Of a stretch of DNA of 64,000 nucleotides, positions 17,860-26,028 are shown piece by piece; position 1 is the stretch's first letter, and each line of letters starts with the position of its first letter. The DNA lies in assembly GCF_009762795.1 (NCBI RefSeq), contig NZ_CP046400.1, positions 1,217,501 to 1,281,500 of the forward strand, in the 5' to 3' direction. Made by a program: the position numbers and the translations under genes. Source of the stretch: Pseudodesulfovibrio cashew (lineage in GTDB: Bacteria > Desulfobacterota > Desulfovibrionia > Desulfovibrionales > Desulfovibrionaceae). The notes beneath the pieces are model-generated. The model had not been told where the DNA came from and made no database searches. It was given only the letters and a program-made list of their open reading frames with translations.

Positions 17860-18150
17860 CTACTCATCGTCTGGGCAATCCTTCCTGCCGAGGCGGAACA
17901 GGGCTTGCCAATCCAGCGGGACGAGGGAGCGGCGGTTCTTCCACTGGAGGTAGTCCCAGCCCTCGGCGGGGATGGTGCGCACGGCCACCTTGTTGACGAA
18001 CTGCTTGCCGTCGTCGCCGCAGCATTTGCAGGCCCAGCCGCAGATGTCGCAGGTGCAGCCGCCGGTCTTGATCATCTCCTTGGCAGTGCCGGAGTTGTCG
18101 CAGCAGCCGTCGCACAACCGCAGATAGCCGGGATCGGTGTTGTTGCCCAT
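17860..18150 (-). CDS. small cysteine-rich protein (96 aa)
   Basis: Residues 10-45 contain nine cysteines arranged as CDGCC, CTCDICGWACKCC, suggesting a metal-binding or iron-sulfur module. A basic C-terminal half follows with several tryptophans. The proposed ATG at 18150 gives MGNNTDPGYLRLCDGCC; the ribosome binding site is poor, and the frame remains open to 18438 with low-complexity sequence that looks non-coding. It lies convergent with argO and divergent from the CULT protein gene. The family is not recognised; the strong Cys periodicity is the main argument that it is real. Confidence 0.6.
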   Translation of the reverse strand: MGNNTDPGYLRLCDGCCDNSGTAKEMIKTGGCTCDICGWACKCCGDDGKQFVNKVAVRTIPAEGWDYLQWKNRRSLVPLDWQALFRLGRKDCPDDE

Positions 18151-18293
18151 GCCGGAAGGTAGGCGTCGGCAAGGACTGTGGTCAAGACGGGAGTGGCTTT
18201 TCCTTCTCCATGACCGGGATGGCGAGCCCCTGCGATGTGGAAGCGTCTTCCTCTTTCGTACCGAATGGGGTATGCTGGAAAGAGGAGTGTCGC

Positions 18294-18734
18294 ATGTTGT
18301 ATCATCATTCATTCGGCGTTGTTTTTCCCCTGGTTTGCAAGGACGGGCCGGAAAGGGACGCGCCCGGACCGGAGGAGCCCGAGTTGACGCCGGAACCCCA
18401 TGAAGGGTTTGGCGACAGGACGTTGGTCTGCAGGGCATGCCAATCAGTGATTACCCGTCGCGAGCTGGCGATGGAGGTGAGCGGCCAGCATCGTCACGTC
18501 TTTTTCAACCCCTATGGGGTGGTCTTCGAGCTCGGGTGTTTTGCCTCGGCCAAGAACGTGGAGCCCGTGGGACCGCCCACGGACGAGTTCACCTGGTTTC
18601 CGGGATTCGCCTGGCAGGTGGTGGCCTGCTCGGGGTGCCGCTCGCAATTGGGGTGGCGCTACGTCGGCCGGGAGGGCGGTTTTTACGGCCTGATCCTCAA
18701 GGCGCTCGTGGAGAAGGCCGGGCGCAAGGCTTGA
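18294..18734 (+). CDS. CULT-domain (cereblon-like) protein
   Basis: A 146-residue protein that matches the thalidomide-binding CULT domain of cereblon. Two CxxC pairs (C46/C49 in CRAC, C112/C115 in CSGC) form the structural zinc site. Trp101, Trp107 and Trp121 (TWFPGFAW and GWRY) correspond to the three tryptophans of the ligand cage; human cereblon has the same SWFPGYAW...GWKF spacing. Bacterial single-domain CULT proteins are known, but their natural role is not. ATG 18294 follows AGAGGAG closely; the frame stays open upstream without another site. An acidic 30-residue stretch precedes the domain. It is followed by an HD-domain gene 48 bp on. Confidence 0.85.
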   Translation: MLYHHSFGVVFPLVCKDGPERDAPGPEEPELTPEPHEGFGDRTLVCRACQSVITRRELAMEVSGQHRHVFFNPYGVVFELGCFASAKNVEPVGPPTDEFTWFPGFAWQVVACSGCRSQLGWRYVGREGGFYGLILKALVEKAGRKA

Positions 18735-18782
18735 TTCCCGGCCTTTCCCTTCGGTGCGTCCTGGCGTATGTTGCCTCCCGTC

Positions 18783-19586
18783 ATGACACAATCCCCTTTG
18801 CATCCATACGAACAGTGGTTTCACGGCCATGTGGACCGCTATCTGGCTTTGGCCGGAGAGGACGCCTTCATGGTCGAGCGCAAGGTGCGCCACACCCGGC
18901 GTGTCCTCGCCCATGCGCGGGCGATCCTCAAGGAAATCAAGCCGGGAGCGACATTTTCCCATGTGGTGGAAGTGGCCACCCTGCTGCATGACGTGGGCAG
19001 ATTTCCGCAACTGGTGGACCAGGGGACCTATGACGACAGGGCCGGGTTCAATCATGCCGAGGCCGGGGCCGAAATTCTGGAGAGCCAGGGTGTGCTCGCT
19101 CCACTGGACGAGGTCGACCGGCGCAGGGTGCTGGACCTCGTGCGCTATCACAATCGGGCCGTGGTGCCCGAGGGATTGGACCCGGACACCCGCCTGGGGC
19201 TTCACGTGGTACGCAATGCGGACAAGCTGGACGCCATCCGCAACAATCTCAAGTACCTGAACCCGGCGGCACCCCACGGCAAGGCGCTCAAGGCCGGGGT
19301 TGTCTGGCATGATGCCGAGGTTTCGCCCGCGGTGCTGGAGAGGGCGCGGAACCGGCAACTCATCCCTTTTGCCGATATCCGCTGGTCCAACGACTTCATT
19401 CTGTTCCTGTGTTGCTGGCTCTACGATCTGCACTTCCGCTACAGCTTTCGCCACCTGTTGTCCTCGGGCCGCTTCGAGGAGCTGCTAGGAAGGCTGCCGG
19501 ATCACGGCCCCCTGGCCGAGTTGGCCGACATGTTCCGGGAGGACCTGGAGCGGCTGGCCGAAGAAGGGGCTGACCCGCTTTCTTGA
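18783..19586 (+). CDS. HD-domain phosphohydrolase
   Basis: A 267-residue HD-superfamily protein. Metal ligands are visible as H in KVRHTRRVL, the HD pair in ATLLHDVGRFPQ (near residue 72) and a later RNADKLD. The middle contains DDRAGFNHAEAGAEIL and RYHNRAV, consistent with an all-helical phosphohydrolase fold. It lacks a GYP motif, so a c-di-GMP role is not indicated; the substrate is unknown. ATG 18783 is used, with ATG 18768 possible and no clear ribosome binding site at either. It lies between the CULT gene and a YigZ-family gene. Confidence 0.75.
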   Translation: MTQSPLHPYEQWFHGHVDRYLALAGEDAFMVERKVRHTRRVLAHARAILKEIKPGATFSHVVEVATLLHDVGRFPQLVDQGTYDDRAGFNHAEAGAEILESQGVLAPLDEVDRRRVLDLVRYHNRAVVPEGLDPDTRLGLHVVRNADKLDAIRNNLKYLNPAAPHGKALKAGVVWHDAEVSPAVLERARNRQLIPFADIRWSNDFILFLCCWLYDLHFRYSFRHLLSSGRFEELLGRLPDHGPLAELADMFREDLERLAEEGADPLS

Positions 19587-19618
19587 CCTGCCGGAACGGG
19601 GCGGGCTACACCCGGCCC

Positions 19619-20230
19619 ATGGCCATCCGTTATCCCATCCCCGCTGAAACCTACCGCACCGAGGACTCCATCAAGCGCAGCCGCTTCATCGTCACAGCGA
19701 GCCATGCGCCTGACAGCGAGAGCGCCAAGGCCTTCATCACGGAGATAAAGGCCGAATTTCCTGACGCCACCCACAACTGTTGGGCCTATGCCGCCGGTCC
19801 GCCGGGCGACACGGCGCAGGTGGGCATGAGCGACGACGGCGAGCCCCATGGTACGGCGGGAAAACCCATGCTCAACACCCTGCTGCACGGCGGCGTGGGC
19901 GAGATCGCCGTGGTGGTGACGCGCTACTTTGGCGGAACCAAGCTCGGCACGGGCGGACTGGTGCGGGCCTACACCTCCCTGGTCAATCTCGCCCTGGAGG
20001 GATTGCCGCAAAAGGAAAAGGTCGAGACCGTGCGTCTGCTCGCCACCGTGCCGTACCAGTCGGTGACCCTGTTCAAGCGGATGCTCCCGGAGTTCGAGGC
20101 CGAAGTGGCCGAGGAGCGGTTCACGGATGAGGCCGGGTTCGTTCTGGTCATGCCCGCAGAGCACGAGGCGGACTTCGCCGCCAGAGTGGCGGAGTTGACC
20201 GATGGGCGGGGCCGGATCAAAGCGGGATAA
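19619..20230 (+). CDS. YigZ/IMPACT-family protein
   Basis: A 203-residue protein of the YigZ/IMPACT family, related to ribosome-stress regulators and of uncertain bacterial function. The conserved SDDGEPHGTAGKPML motif lies in the N-terminal domain. VVVTRYFGGTKLGTGGLVRAY completes the family signature. A C-terminal DUF1949-like ferredoxin fold spans about residues 135-195. ATG 19619 is chosen because homologues start near MAxRYPIPA; a TTG at 19583 overlapping the upstream stop is possible. It is 32 bp after the HD gene and probably co-transcribed. Confidence 0.85.
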   Translation: MAIRYPIPAETYRTEDSIKRSRFIVTASHAPDSESAKAFITEIKAEFPDATHNCWAYAAGPPGDTAQVGMSDDGEPHGTAGKPMLNTLLHGGVGEIAVVVTRYFGGTKLGTGGLVRAYTSLVNLALEGLPQKEKVETVRLLATVPYQSVTLFKRMLPEFEAEVAEERFTDEAGFVLVMPAEHEADFAARVAELTDGRGRIKAG

Positions 20231-20313
20231 TTACGGATTGATGGTTGCAATGGGTTGCGTAAATGGGCTAGCCTTGTGTTAATTCATATAACAGCAAACA
20301 GAACGCAAGGCCT

Positions 20314-20763
20314 ATGTCCGCACACAAGCTCCGCGCCATCTACAAGCAACTCAATGACAAAATTGACGAAGCAACCGAAGCGGCCCTGTTTGAAATCAAG
20401 GAACTGAAAACCGACCTCAACGAACTGCAACGACATTTCTCCGGACGCAAGAAGGTAACGGACATCCAGCCGGACGACGTCCTTCGCTCCGCGTACGAGA
20501 TTGCCCACCGCATGCGGGACATCCAGAAGCGCAAGGAAATCCTTGCGGAAATGGAGGATGTGGCCGCCGAGACCGAAGCTCTCGGCTACCTCGAATCGCG
20601 CGGCGCCAAGCTGCTCACGCGACCGGCGGGGTGGCATTTTCAGACCGCCAAGGAGCGTTTCCTGCTTCATGAGAGCGACCCGGTGGCCGCAGCGGCCGAG
20701 CTGCGCAAGCTCCTGGCCGCGGGCAAGCGGCTCAAGCGTCCCGCAAAACGGAAAAAGAAGTGA
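20314..20763 (+). CDS. hypothetical coiled-coil protein (149 aa)
   Basis: A charged, mostly helical protein of 149 residues. Residues 5-45 form an amphipathic heptad-like stretch, and the C-terminus ends in a strongly basic tail (RLKRPAKRKKK). There is no signal peptide, membrane segment or cysteine. The family is not recognised. A weak GCAAGG lies before ATG 20314. It stands between the YigZ gene and the LemA cluster, with its own 80-bp leader. The basic tail might bind nucleic acid, but nothing else supports that. Confidence 0.65.
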   Translation: MSAHKLRAIYKQLNDKIDEATEAALFEIKELKTDLNELQRHFSGRKKVTDIQPDDVLRSAYEIAHRMRDIQKRKEILAEMEDVAAETEALGYLESRGAKLLTRPAGWHFQTAKERFLLHESDPVAAAAELRKLLAAGKRLKRPAKRKKK

Positions 20764-20845
20764 TATTGACGGAAAGCGCGCTGGCCCGCCTTGACTTTTT
20801 CAGGGTGGGTCGCATCTTTCGGTAACGTCTCAACACCCAAACCCT

Positions 20846-21457
20846 ATGGACCATCCGATGATCAAACGCATCACCCTGGCGCTCGTCGCCCTGTTCATGA
20901 CCCTGTCCCTGACCGGCTGTGGCTACAACTCCATGCAGCAGCAGGAGGAGAATGTCTTCGCGGCCTGGGGCAACCTGGAAGCCGCGTTGCAGCGTCGCGC
21001 CGACCTGATCCCCAACCTGGTGGAAACGGTCAAGGCCGCCGCCTCCCATGAAAAGGACACCCTCCAGGCAGTGGTCGAGGCGCGGGCCAAGGCCACCCAG
21101 ACCCGGATCACGCCGGACATGCTCGGCGACAAGGCCGCGCTGCAGCAGTTCCAGGCCGCGCAGGGCGGGCTCTCCTCGGCCCTGTCCCGGCTGATGGTCG
21201 TGGTGGAACGCTACCCCGAGATCAAGGCCAACCAGAACTTCCTGGGCCTCCAGCATCAGCTCGAGGGCACGGAGAACCGGATTAACGTGGCCCGTCAGCG
21301 CTACAACGACGCGGTCAAGGTCTTCAACAGCTCCATCCGCTCCTTCCCCAACTCCCTGACCAACTCGCTCATGCTCAAGCTGGACCGCAAGGAGTTCTAT
21401 CAGGCCGATCCCGGGGCCAAGACCGCGCCCAAGGTCAACTTCGGCAACAACTCCTAA
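20846..21457 (+). CDS. lemA: LemA-family lipoprotein
   Basis: A LemA-family protein of about 203 residues. A signal sequence ends in a good lipobox (LTGC, near residue 24), so it is probably a lipoprotein rather than the membrane-anchored form. The conserved helical core has [28 protein letters not shown] near the start and [20 protein letters not shown] near the end. LemA and TPM-domain proteins often occur together, as here with three TPM genes downstream. ATG 20858 (MIKRITL) is an alternative start. It is the first gene of the four-gene set. Confidence 0.88.
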   Translation: MDHPMIKRITLALVALFMTLSLTGCGYNSMQQQEENVFAAWGNLEAALQRRADLIPNLVETVKAAASHEKDTLQAVVEARAKATQTRITPDMLGDKAALQQFQAAQGGLSSALSRLMVVVERYPEIKANQNFLGLQHQLEGTENRINVARQRYNDAVKVFNSSIRSFPNSLTNSLMLKLDRKEFYQADPGAKTAPKVNFGNNS

Positions 21458-21469
21458 CGGGAGCCTTTC

Positions 21470-22288
21470 GTGCGCAAAGTAATCCTTTTCGTCCCGGCGG
21501 CGCTGCTCGTGCTCGTGTTCGCCTCCGGCGCGAAAGCCCTCGACGTCCCCGAGTACAAGGGATACGTCAATGATCTGGCGGGCATGATCTCGCCCAAGGT
21601 CCGGCAGACCCTGGAGGCGCGGCTGGCCGATCTGGACCGGACCGATTCCACCCAGATCGCGGTGCTGACCGTTCCATCTCTTGAGGGAGAGGACATCAAC
21701 GACTTCTCCATCCGCGTGACCGACGCCTGGAAGATCGGCCAGAAGAACGAGGACAACGGCGTGCTGCTGCTGGTCAGCAAGGCGGATCGAAAACTTCGTA
21801 TCGAGGTGGGCTACGGCCTGGAGGGAGTGCTCACCGACGTGCTCTCCGGGCAGATCATCACCAACGTCATCGCTCCCCGCTTCAAGGCAGGGGATTATGA
21901 CAGCGGCTTCCTCGACGGCGTGGGCGCCATTTCCGGCGCGGTGCGCGGCGAGTTCAAGGCCGCACCCGTCAAAACGTCGCGGCGCTCCGGGCGCGGCGCG
22001 TTGCCGCTGATCATCATTCCCATGATCCTCTTCGTGGCCCTGACCGAAATCTTCGGCAGGCGCAGGCGCGCCGCCCGCATGAGCGGATGGGACGGCCTGG
22101 ACGGACAGCATGGCAGATCCTCCGCCATGGGGTCGGCGGCCTCGACGCTCTTCTGGCTCTCCCTGCTCGGCGGAGGCCACCGGGGCGGAGGCGGCGGCTT
22201 CGGCGGCGGTGGATTTGGCGACGGCGGTGGTTTCGGCGGATTTGGCGGTGGCGGTTTCGGCGGCGGCGGCGCCTCGGGCGACTGGTGA
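21470..22288 (+). CDS. TPM-domain membrane protein with Gly-rich tail (first copy)
   Basis: A 272-residue TPM-domain (YgcG/TLP18.3-type) protein. It has a signal peptide, a TPM domain of about residues 25-160 (YVNDLAGMISP, LADLDRTDSTQIAVLTVPSLEG, LRIEVGYGLEGVLTD), one transmembrane helix near 175-195, and a glycine-rich C-terminal tail of GGGF repeats. The domain faces the periplasm by this topology. The GTG start follows GGGAG. It starts 12 bp after lemA and overlaps the next gene by one base. The next gene is a close paralogue sharing the LADLDRTDSTQ block, so a tandem duplication is likely. Confidence 0.85.
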   Translation: MRKVILFVPAALLVLVFASGAKALDVPEYKGYVNDLAGMISPKVRQTLEARLADLDRTDSTQIAVLTVPSLEGEDINDFSIRVTDAWKIGQKNEDNGVLLLVSKADRKLRIEVGYGLEGVLTDVLSGQIITNVIAPRFKAGDYDSGFLDGVGAISGAVRGEFKAAPVKTSRRSGRGALPLIIIPMILFVALTEIFGRRRRAARMSGWDGLDGQHGRSSAMGSAASTLFWLSLLGGGHRGGGGGFGGGGFGDGGGFGGFGGGGFGGGGASGDW

Positions 22289-23049
22289 TGCCGGGACGGG
22301 TCCTTCCTCTCCTGCTCGCGGTCCTGCTTGGCTGGACCGCCTGCGCCTGGGGGTTGGAGGTGCCTGCTTCGGACGGCTATGTCACCGATCTGGCCGGTAT
22401 CATGTCCTCGTACACGGAACAGACCGTCGAGCAGAAGCTGGCCGACCTGGACCGGACCGATTCCACCCAGGTGGCGGTGCTGACCATTCCGTCCTTGGAA
22501 GGCGAAGACCTGGAAGGATTTTCCCTGAAGGTGGCCGAGGCCTGGGGCATCGGCCAAAAGGGAAAGGACAACGGTGCGCTGCTTTTGATCAGCAAGGCGG
22601 ACCGGAAGATCCGTATCGAGGTCGGCTACGGCCTGGAGGACACGCTGACCGATATCAGAGCCGGGCGGATCATTGACCAGGAGATGTCCCCGCGCTTCAG
22701 GAAAGGCGACTTCGACGGGGGCGTCATGGCCGGAGTGGACGGCATCGTGGACACGGTGCTGGGGCGGTATGAGGCGACTCGTGCGCCGGAGGATAAAGGC
22801 GAAAGCTGGCTTTCCATAGTGCTCGGCATCCTGTTTTTCCCGGTGCTGATCCTCATGTCCTCCCCTCGGTTGGTGTACTATCTTATCGGGAAATTTATTT
22901 TCAAAGTCCCACCGGATTCCCTCCGGGGTAACCGCTACCCCGGGTCCGGCCCGACCGGTTCCGGTGGAATCGGCTTCGGGGGCGGAGGGTTCGGCGGCGG
23001 ATTTGGCGGTGGCGGTTTCGGCGGAGGCGGGGCCTCCGGCGGCTGGTAA
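22288..23049 (+). CDS. TPM-domain membrane protein with Gly-rich tail (second copy)
   Basis: A 253-residue paralogue of the preceding protein. The layout is the same: signal peptide, TPM domain (YVTDLAGIMSS, LADLDRTDSTQVAVLTIPSLEG, IRIEVGYGLEDTLTD), one hydrophobic helix near 175-195 and a Gly-rich tail. The ATG at 22288 overlaps the previous stop (TGATG), fixing the start. Divergence is clear in the segment after the TPM domain, so the copies are not recent. The protein probably works with LemA at the inner membrane or periplasm; the exact biochemical activity of TPM proteins in bacteria is unsettled. Confidence 0.85.
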   Translation: MPGRVLPLLLAVLLGWTACAWGLEVPASDGYVTDLAGIMSSYTEQTVEQKLADLDRTDSTQVAVLTIPSLEGEDLEGFSLKVAEAWGIGQKGKDNGALLLISKADRKIRIEVGYGLEDTLTDIRAGRIIDQEMSPRFRKGDFDGGVMAGVDGIVDTVLGRYEATRAPEDKGESWLSIVLGILFFPVLILMSSPRLVYYLIGKFIFKVPPDSLRGNRYPGSGPTGSGGIGFGGGGFGGGFGGGGFGGGGASGGW

Positions 23050-23067
23050 CCATAGCAAGGCATCATA

Positions 23068-23712
23068 ATGAAGACACTCGCACAGACATTTCTTTCCCAG
23101 GACGAGCAGGAAAAACTCGTCCAATGCGTCATGGACGTGGAAAAACGGACCTCGGGCGAAATCGTCCCGGTCATCGCGTCCTCCAGCTACGACTATCCCC
23201 GGGCCTCGCACCTGGGCGGGCTGCTGCTCGGCGTGCTCACCGCCGTGTGCGTGGCCATGCTCCTGGGGCGTGAGGACATGTGGGTTTTTCTCGCCCTGTT
23301 CCTGGCGGCCTATGTGCTCTTTTCCCAGCTGCTTAACGCCATCCCGGAGCTCAAGATGCCGTTCATCTCCAAGCGGGAGATGCGCGACGAGGTGGACGAG
23401 GCCGCGCTCACGGCGTTTTACGTCAACGGGCTGCACCGGACCCGCGACCGGACCGGGATCATCATCTACGTCTCGGTCTATGAACGCACCGTGCGCATTC
23501 TCGCGGACAAGGGGATCAACGACAAGGTCAATCCCACGGCCTGGGACGAGGTGGTGGCCGACATCACCAAGGGTATCAAGGAAGGCAGGCCGGGCGAGGC
23601 CCTGTGCCGGGGCGTGGTGCGTTGCGGCGACCTGATTACCCGCCACTTTCCGGTCAAGCACGACGACACGGACGAGCTGCCCAACCTGATCATCGGAGGG
23701 GAGGCCAAGTAG
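23068..23712 (+). CDS. TPM-domain protein with two transmembrane helices
   Basis: A 214-residue third TPM-family protein with a different layout. An N-terminal VMDVEKRTSGEIVPVI segment starts the TPM fold, a hydrophobic hairpin of two helices lies at about residues 47-92, and the rest of the domain follows (GIIIYVSVYERTVRILADKGI). There is no signal peptide and no Gly-rich tail. It starts 18 bp after the second TPM gene and completes the LemA-TPM-TPM-TPM set. A joint complex is plausible from conserved co-occurrence of these families. Confidence 0.82.
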   Translation: MKTLAQTFLSQDEQEKLVQCVMDVEKRTSGEIVPVIASSSYDYPRASHLGGLLLGVLTAVCVAMLLGREDMWVFLALFLAAYVLFSQLLNAIPELKMPFISKREMRDEVDEAALTAFYVNGLHRTRDRTGIIIYVSVYERTVRILADKGINDKVNPTAWDEVVADITKGIKEGRPGEALCRGVVRCGDLITRHFPVKHDDTDELPNLIIGGEAK

Positions 23713-23804
23713 CTCCCGATGCGGGCGCGGCGTTCATCTTGCGGAAAGATTCTTGCAATTCCATCTGGTTTGGGCGATATGGGTCAAGATCAGAGGGAGA
23801 TACC

Positions 23805-25046
23805 ATGGATGATGCCCATTTACTCGGCCATGATGCCGCCGTCCTGACCATCCTCAGGACCACGGACGAGGTGAACCAGCTCAGGGACGTGGACACGATC
23901 CTTGACAAGATTCTCATGGAGTCCCGGAAGTTCGCCAATGCGGATGCCGGCTCCATTTTTCTCGTGGAAGGCGATAGCCTTATTTTCAGCTATGTTCAGA
24001 ATGAGACTCTCTTTGCAGAGGGAAGCGCCAACGCAGCGCTTTACCAGAACTTTTCCATCCCCATCAGTGAAGATTCCATAGTCGGCTACGCGGCCAAGAC
24101 GCGCAAGAGCCTGGTCATCGACGACGCCTACGAGCTGGACCCGACCCTGCCGTACTCCCTGAACAAGGCCTTTGACGAGAAGTCGGGATACCGGACCACC
24201 TCCATGCTGACGGTCCCGCTTATCGCCCAGGAAAGCCGGTTGGTGGGGGTCATGCAGCTGATCAACGCCAAGACCGAGTCCGGCCGAGTGGTGCCTTTCT
24301 CCTGTGAGGCCGCGACGTATATTCCCCTGTTCTGCAACAACGCCGCCGTGGCCATCGAGCGCGGGATCATGAACCGTGAATTGATCCTGCGCATGATGCA
24401 GATGGCCGAGCTGCGCGATCCCACGGAAACCGGCCCTCACGTCCAGCGTGTCGGCGCATTCAGCGCCGAGATCTACGGTGCCTGGGCCGCACGCCGGAAG
24501 ATTCCGCCCAAGGAGATCAAGCGGGAGCAGGACAGCCTGCGCCTGGCGGCCATGCTCCACGACGTGGGCAAAGTCGGCATCCCGGACGCCATCCTCAAGA
24601 AACCGGCCAAGCTGACCACCGAGGAATTTGAGATCATCAAGCTGCATACCCTGTTCGGGGCTCGGCTCTTCCGAAACCAGACCAACGAACTGGACCGCAT
24701 GTCCATGGAGATCGCTCTCCGCCATCATGAGCGCTGGGCCGAGCCCGGCTATCCGGGCATCGTTACGCCGGACATTTGGGCTCCGGAGCCGAAGCTGGGC
24801 GCAGGTGAGCCCATCAACGGCGAGGCCATTCCGCTGGCCGCCCGTATCTGTGCCGTGGCCGACGTCTTCGATGCGCTGTCTTCCCCGCGCGCGTACAAGG
24901 AGCCATACGACGACGCCAAGTGCCTCCGCATACTGGAGGAGGAGTCCGGCACGCACTTCGACCCCGAACTGGTCGAGATCTGTTTTGAGATTTTCGACGT
25001 CATCAAGGCCATCAGGGACAAATACCAGGAAAAGTGGACCGTGTGA
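23805..25046 (+). CDS. GAF-HD-GYP cyclic di-GMP phosphodiesterase
   Basis: A 413-residue signalling protein. A GAF domain spans about residues 25-185 and an HD-GYP domain about 200-400. The HD pair is in AMLHDVGKVGIPD; the downstream HHERW...EPGYPG carries the GYP-type motif and ICAVADVFDALSSPRAYK the late metal ligands. HD-GYP enzymes hydrolyse c-di-GMP, and the catalytic set looks complete. The GAF domain is the likely sensor; its ligand is unknown. ATG 23805 follows AGGGAGA; the frame is open upstream but unsupported. It is followed directly by another HD gene. Confidence 0.88.
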   Translation: MDDAHLLGHDAAVLTILRTTDEVNQLRDVDTILDKILMESRKFANADAGSIFLVEGDSLIFSYVQNETLFAEGSANAALYQNFSIPISEDSIVGYAAKTRKSLVIDDAYELDPTLPYSLNKAFDEKSGYRTTSMLTVPLIAQESRLVGVMQLINAKTESGRVVPFSCEAATYIPLFCNNAAVAIERGIMNRELILRMMQMAELRDPTETGPHVQRVGAFSAEIYGAWAARRKIPPKEIKREQDSLRLAAMLHDVGKVGIPDAILKKPAKLTTEEFEIIKLHTLFGARLFRNQTNELDRMSMEIALRHHERWAEPGYPGIVTPDIWAPEPKLGAGEPINGEAIPLAARICAVADVFDALSSPRAYKEPYDDAKCLRILEEESGTHFDPELVEICFEIFDVIKAIRDKYQEKWTV

Positions 25047-25048
25047 CC

Positions 25049-25957
25049 ATGGCCACCGCTAAGACGCTTTACGACTTCATCGATCCGGCGGACGGGGAGG
25101 GCGTCCTTCGCGAGGTGGAATTTCTGCTGGCCCGGGCTTGGCCCGAAAGGGATTTCAGTGTGGTCAGGCAGGCATTTCGCGACGTGGAACGCCTTTTTGC
25201 CGGAGAGTATCCTGGTTACCGGGCGTGCAACACCGCGTATCACGACTTCGAACACACCTGCGCCGTTTTCCTGGCTGCTGTCCGGCTTGTGGACGGGGCT
25301 CTGGCCGAGGGGGAGACCTTTCCCCGCGCTGCCGCCGTCAAGTGCGTGCTGGCAGCCCTGTTCCACGATGTGGGGCTGATTCAGGCCGAGGGCGACGACT
25401 CTGGCACAGGTGCCGTGCACACTGTGGGGCACGAGGCGCGCTCAATCCGCTTCATGCGGGAGAATCTTGAGGGGAAGCTTGCCCCCGAAGACCTCGACGA
25501 CGTGGCGGATTGCATCCGCTGCACCATCCTGAACATGCCGCCCGGGCTGATCGAGTTCCGGACGGACGACATGCGCAGGATGGGGGAATTCGTGGGCAGC
25601 GCGGACTTGCTGGCCCAGATGGCGGACCGCTACTATCTGGAAAAGCTGCCCCGCCTGTTCGAGGAGTTCCGGGAGGCGGGCATCCCGGGCTACGCCTCGG
25701 CCCACGATCTGCTGGTCAGGACGCGCGTCTTCTATCAGGAGGTGGCCAGGCCGCGCCTGGAGAGGGACCTGGGCCGCGCCCGTCGGTTCATGGCAGCCCA
25801 TTTCCGCAGCCGCTGGCAAGCCGGCGAAGATCTCTACGCCCGAGCCATTCAGGACAATCTCAAGCGCCTGGACCGCATTCTGTCGGAATGCGGCGAGGAC
25901 CTGGACTGCTTCAGGGAACAGCTCCGCCTGGACGGTGTTTCCCTGGACCTCCTTTAG
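25049..25957 (+). CDS. HD-domain phosphohydrolase
   Basis: A 302-residue HD-superfamily protein. The N-terminal metal ligands are in YHDFEHTCAVFLAA and the HD pair is in ALFHDVGLIQAEGD; a later EFVGSADLLAQMADR supplies the last aspartate. No GYP motif is present. This arrangement (HxxxH, HD, D) resembles cyclic-nucleotide phosphodiesterase-type HD domains, but the substrate is unknown. The start is uncertain: ATG 25049 is used, and GTG 25043 or 25034, overlapping the upstream stop, are possible. Close spacing to the GAF-HD-GYP gene suggests one operon. Confidence 0.72.
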   Translation: MATAKTLYDFIDPADGEGVLREVEFLLARAWPERDFSVVRQAFRDVERLFAGEYPGYRACNTAYHDFEHTCAVFLAAVRLVDGALAEGETFPRAAAVKCVLAALFHDVGLIQAEGDDSGTGAVHTVGHEARSIRFMRENLEGKLAPEDLDDVADCIRCTILNMPPGLIEFRTDDMRRMGEFVGSADLLAQMADRYYLEKLPRLFEEFREAGIPGYASAHDLLVRTRVFYQEVARPRLERDLGRARRFMAAHFRSRWQAGEDLYARAIQDNLKRLDRILSECGEDLDCFREQLRLDGVSLDLL

Positions 25958-26028
25958 GTTTCTTTTCCCGGTTTCGTCTTCCCGGAAAAACTCATTGTGT
26001 CCGGTCCCGTATCCGGTATGATGGGACC

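Noticed and set aside
25510-26028. Upstream extension of the EAL-HDOD frame
   Set aside because: It overlaps the HD gene in another frame and has arginine-rich shadow composition; the family start is at ATG 26029.
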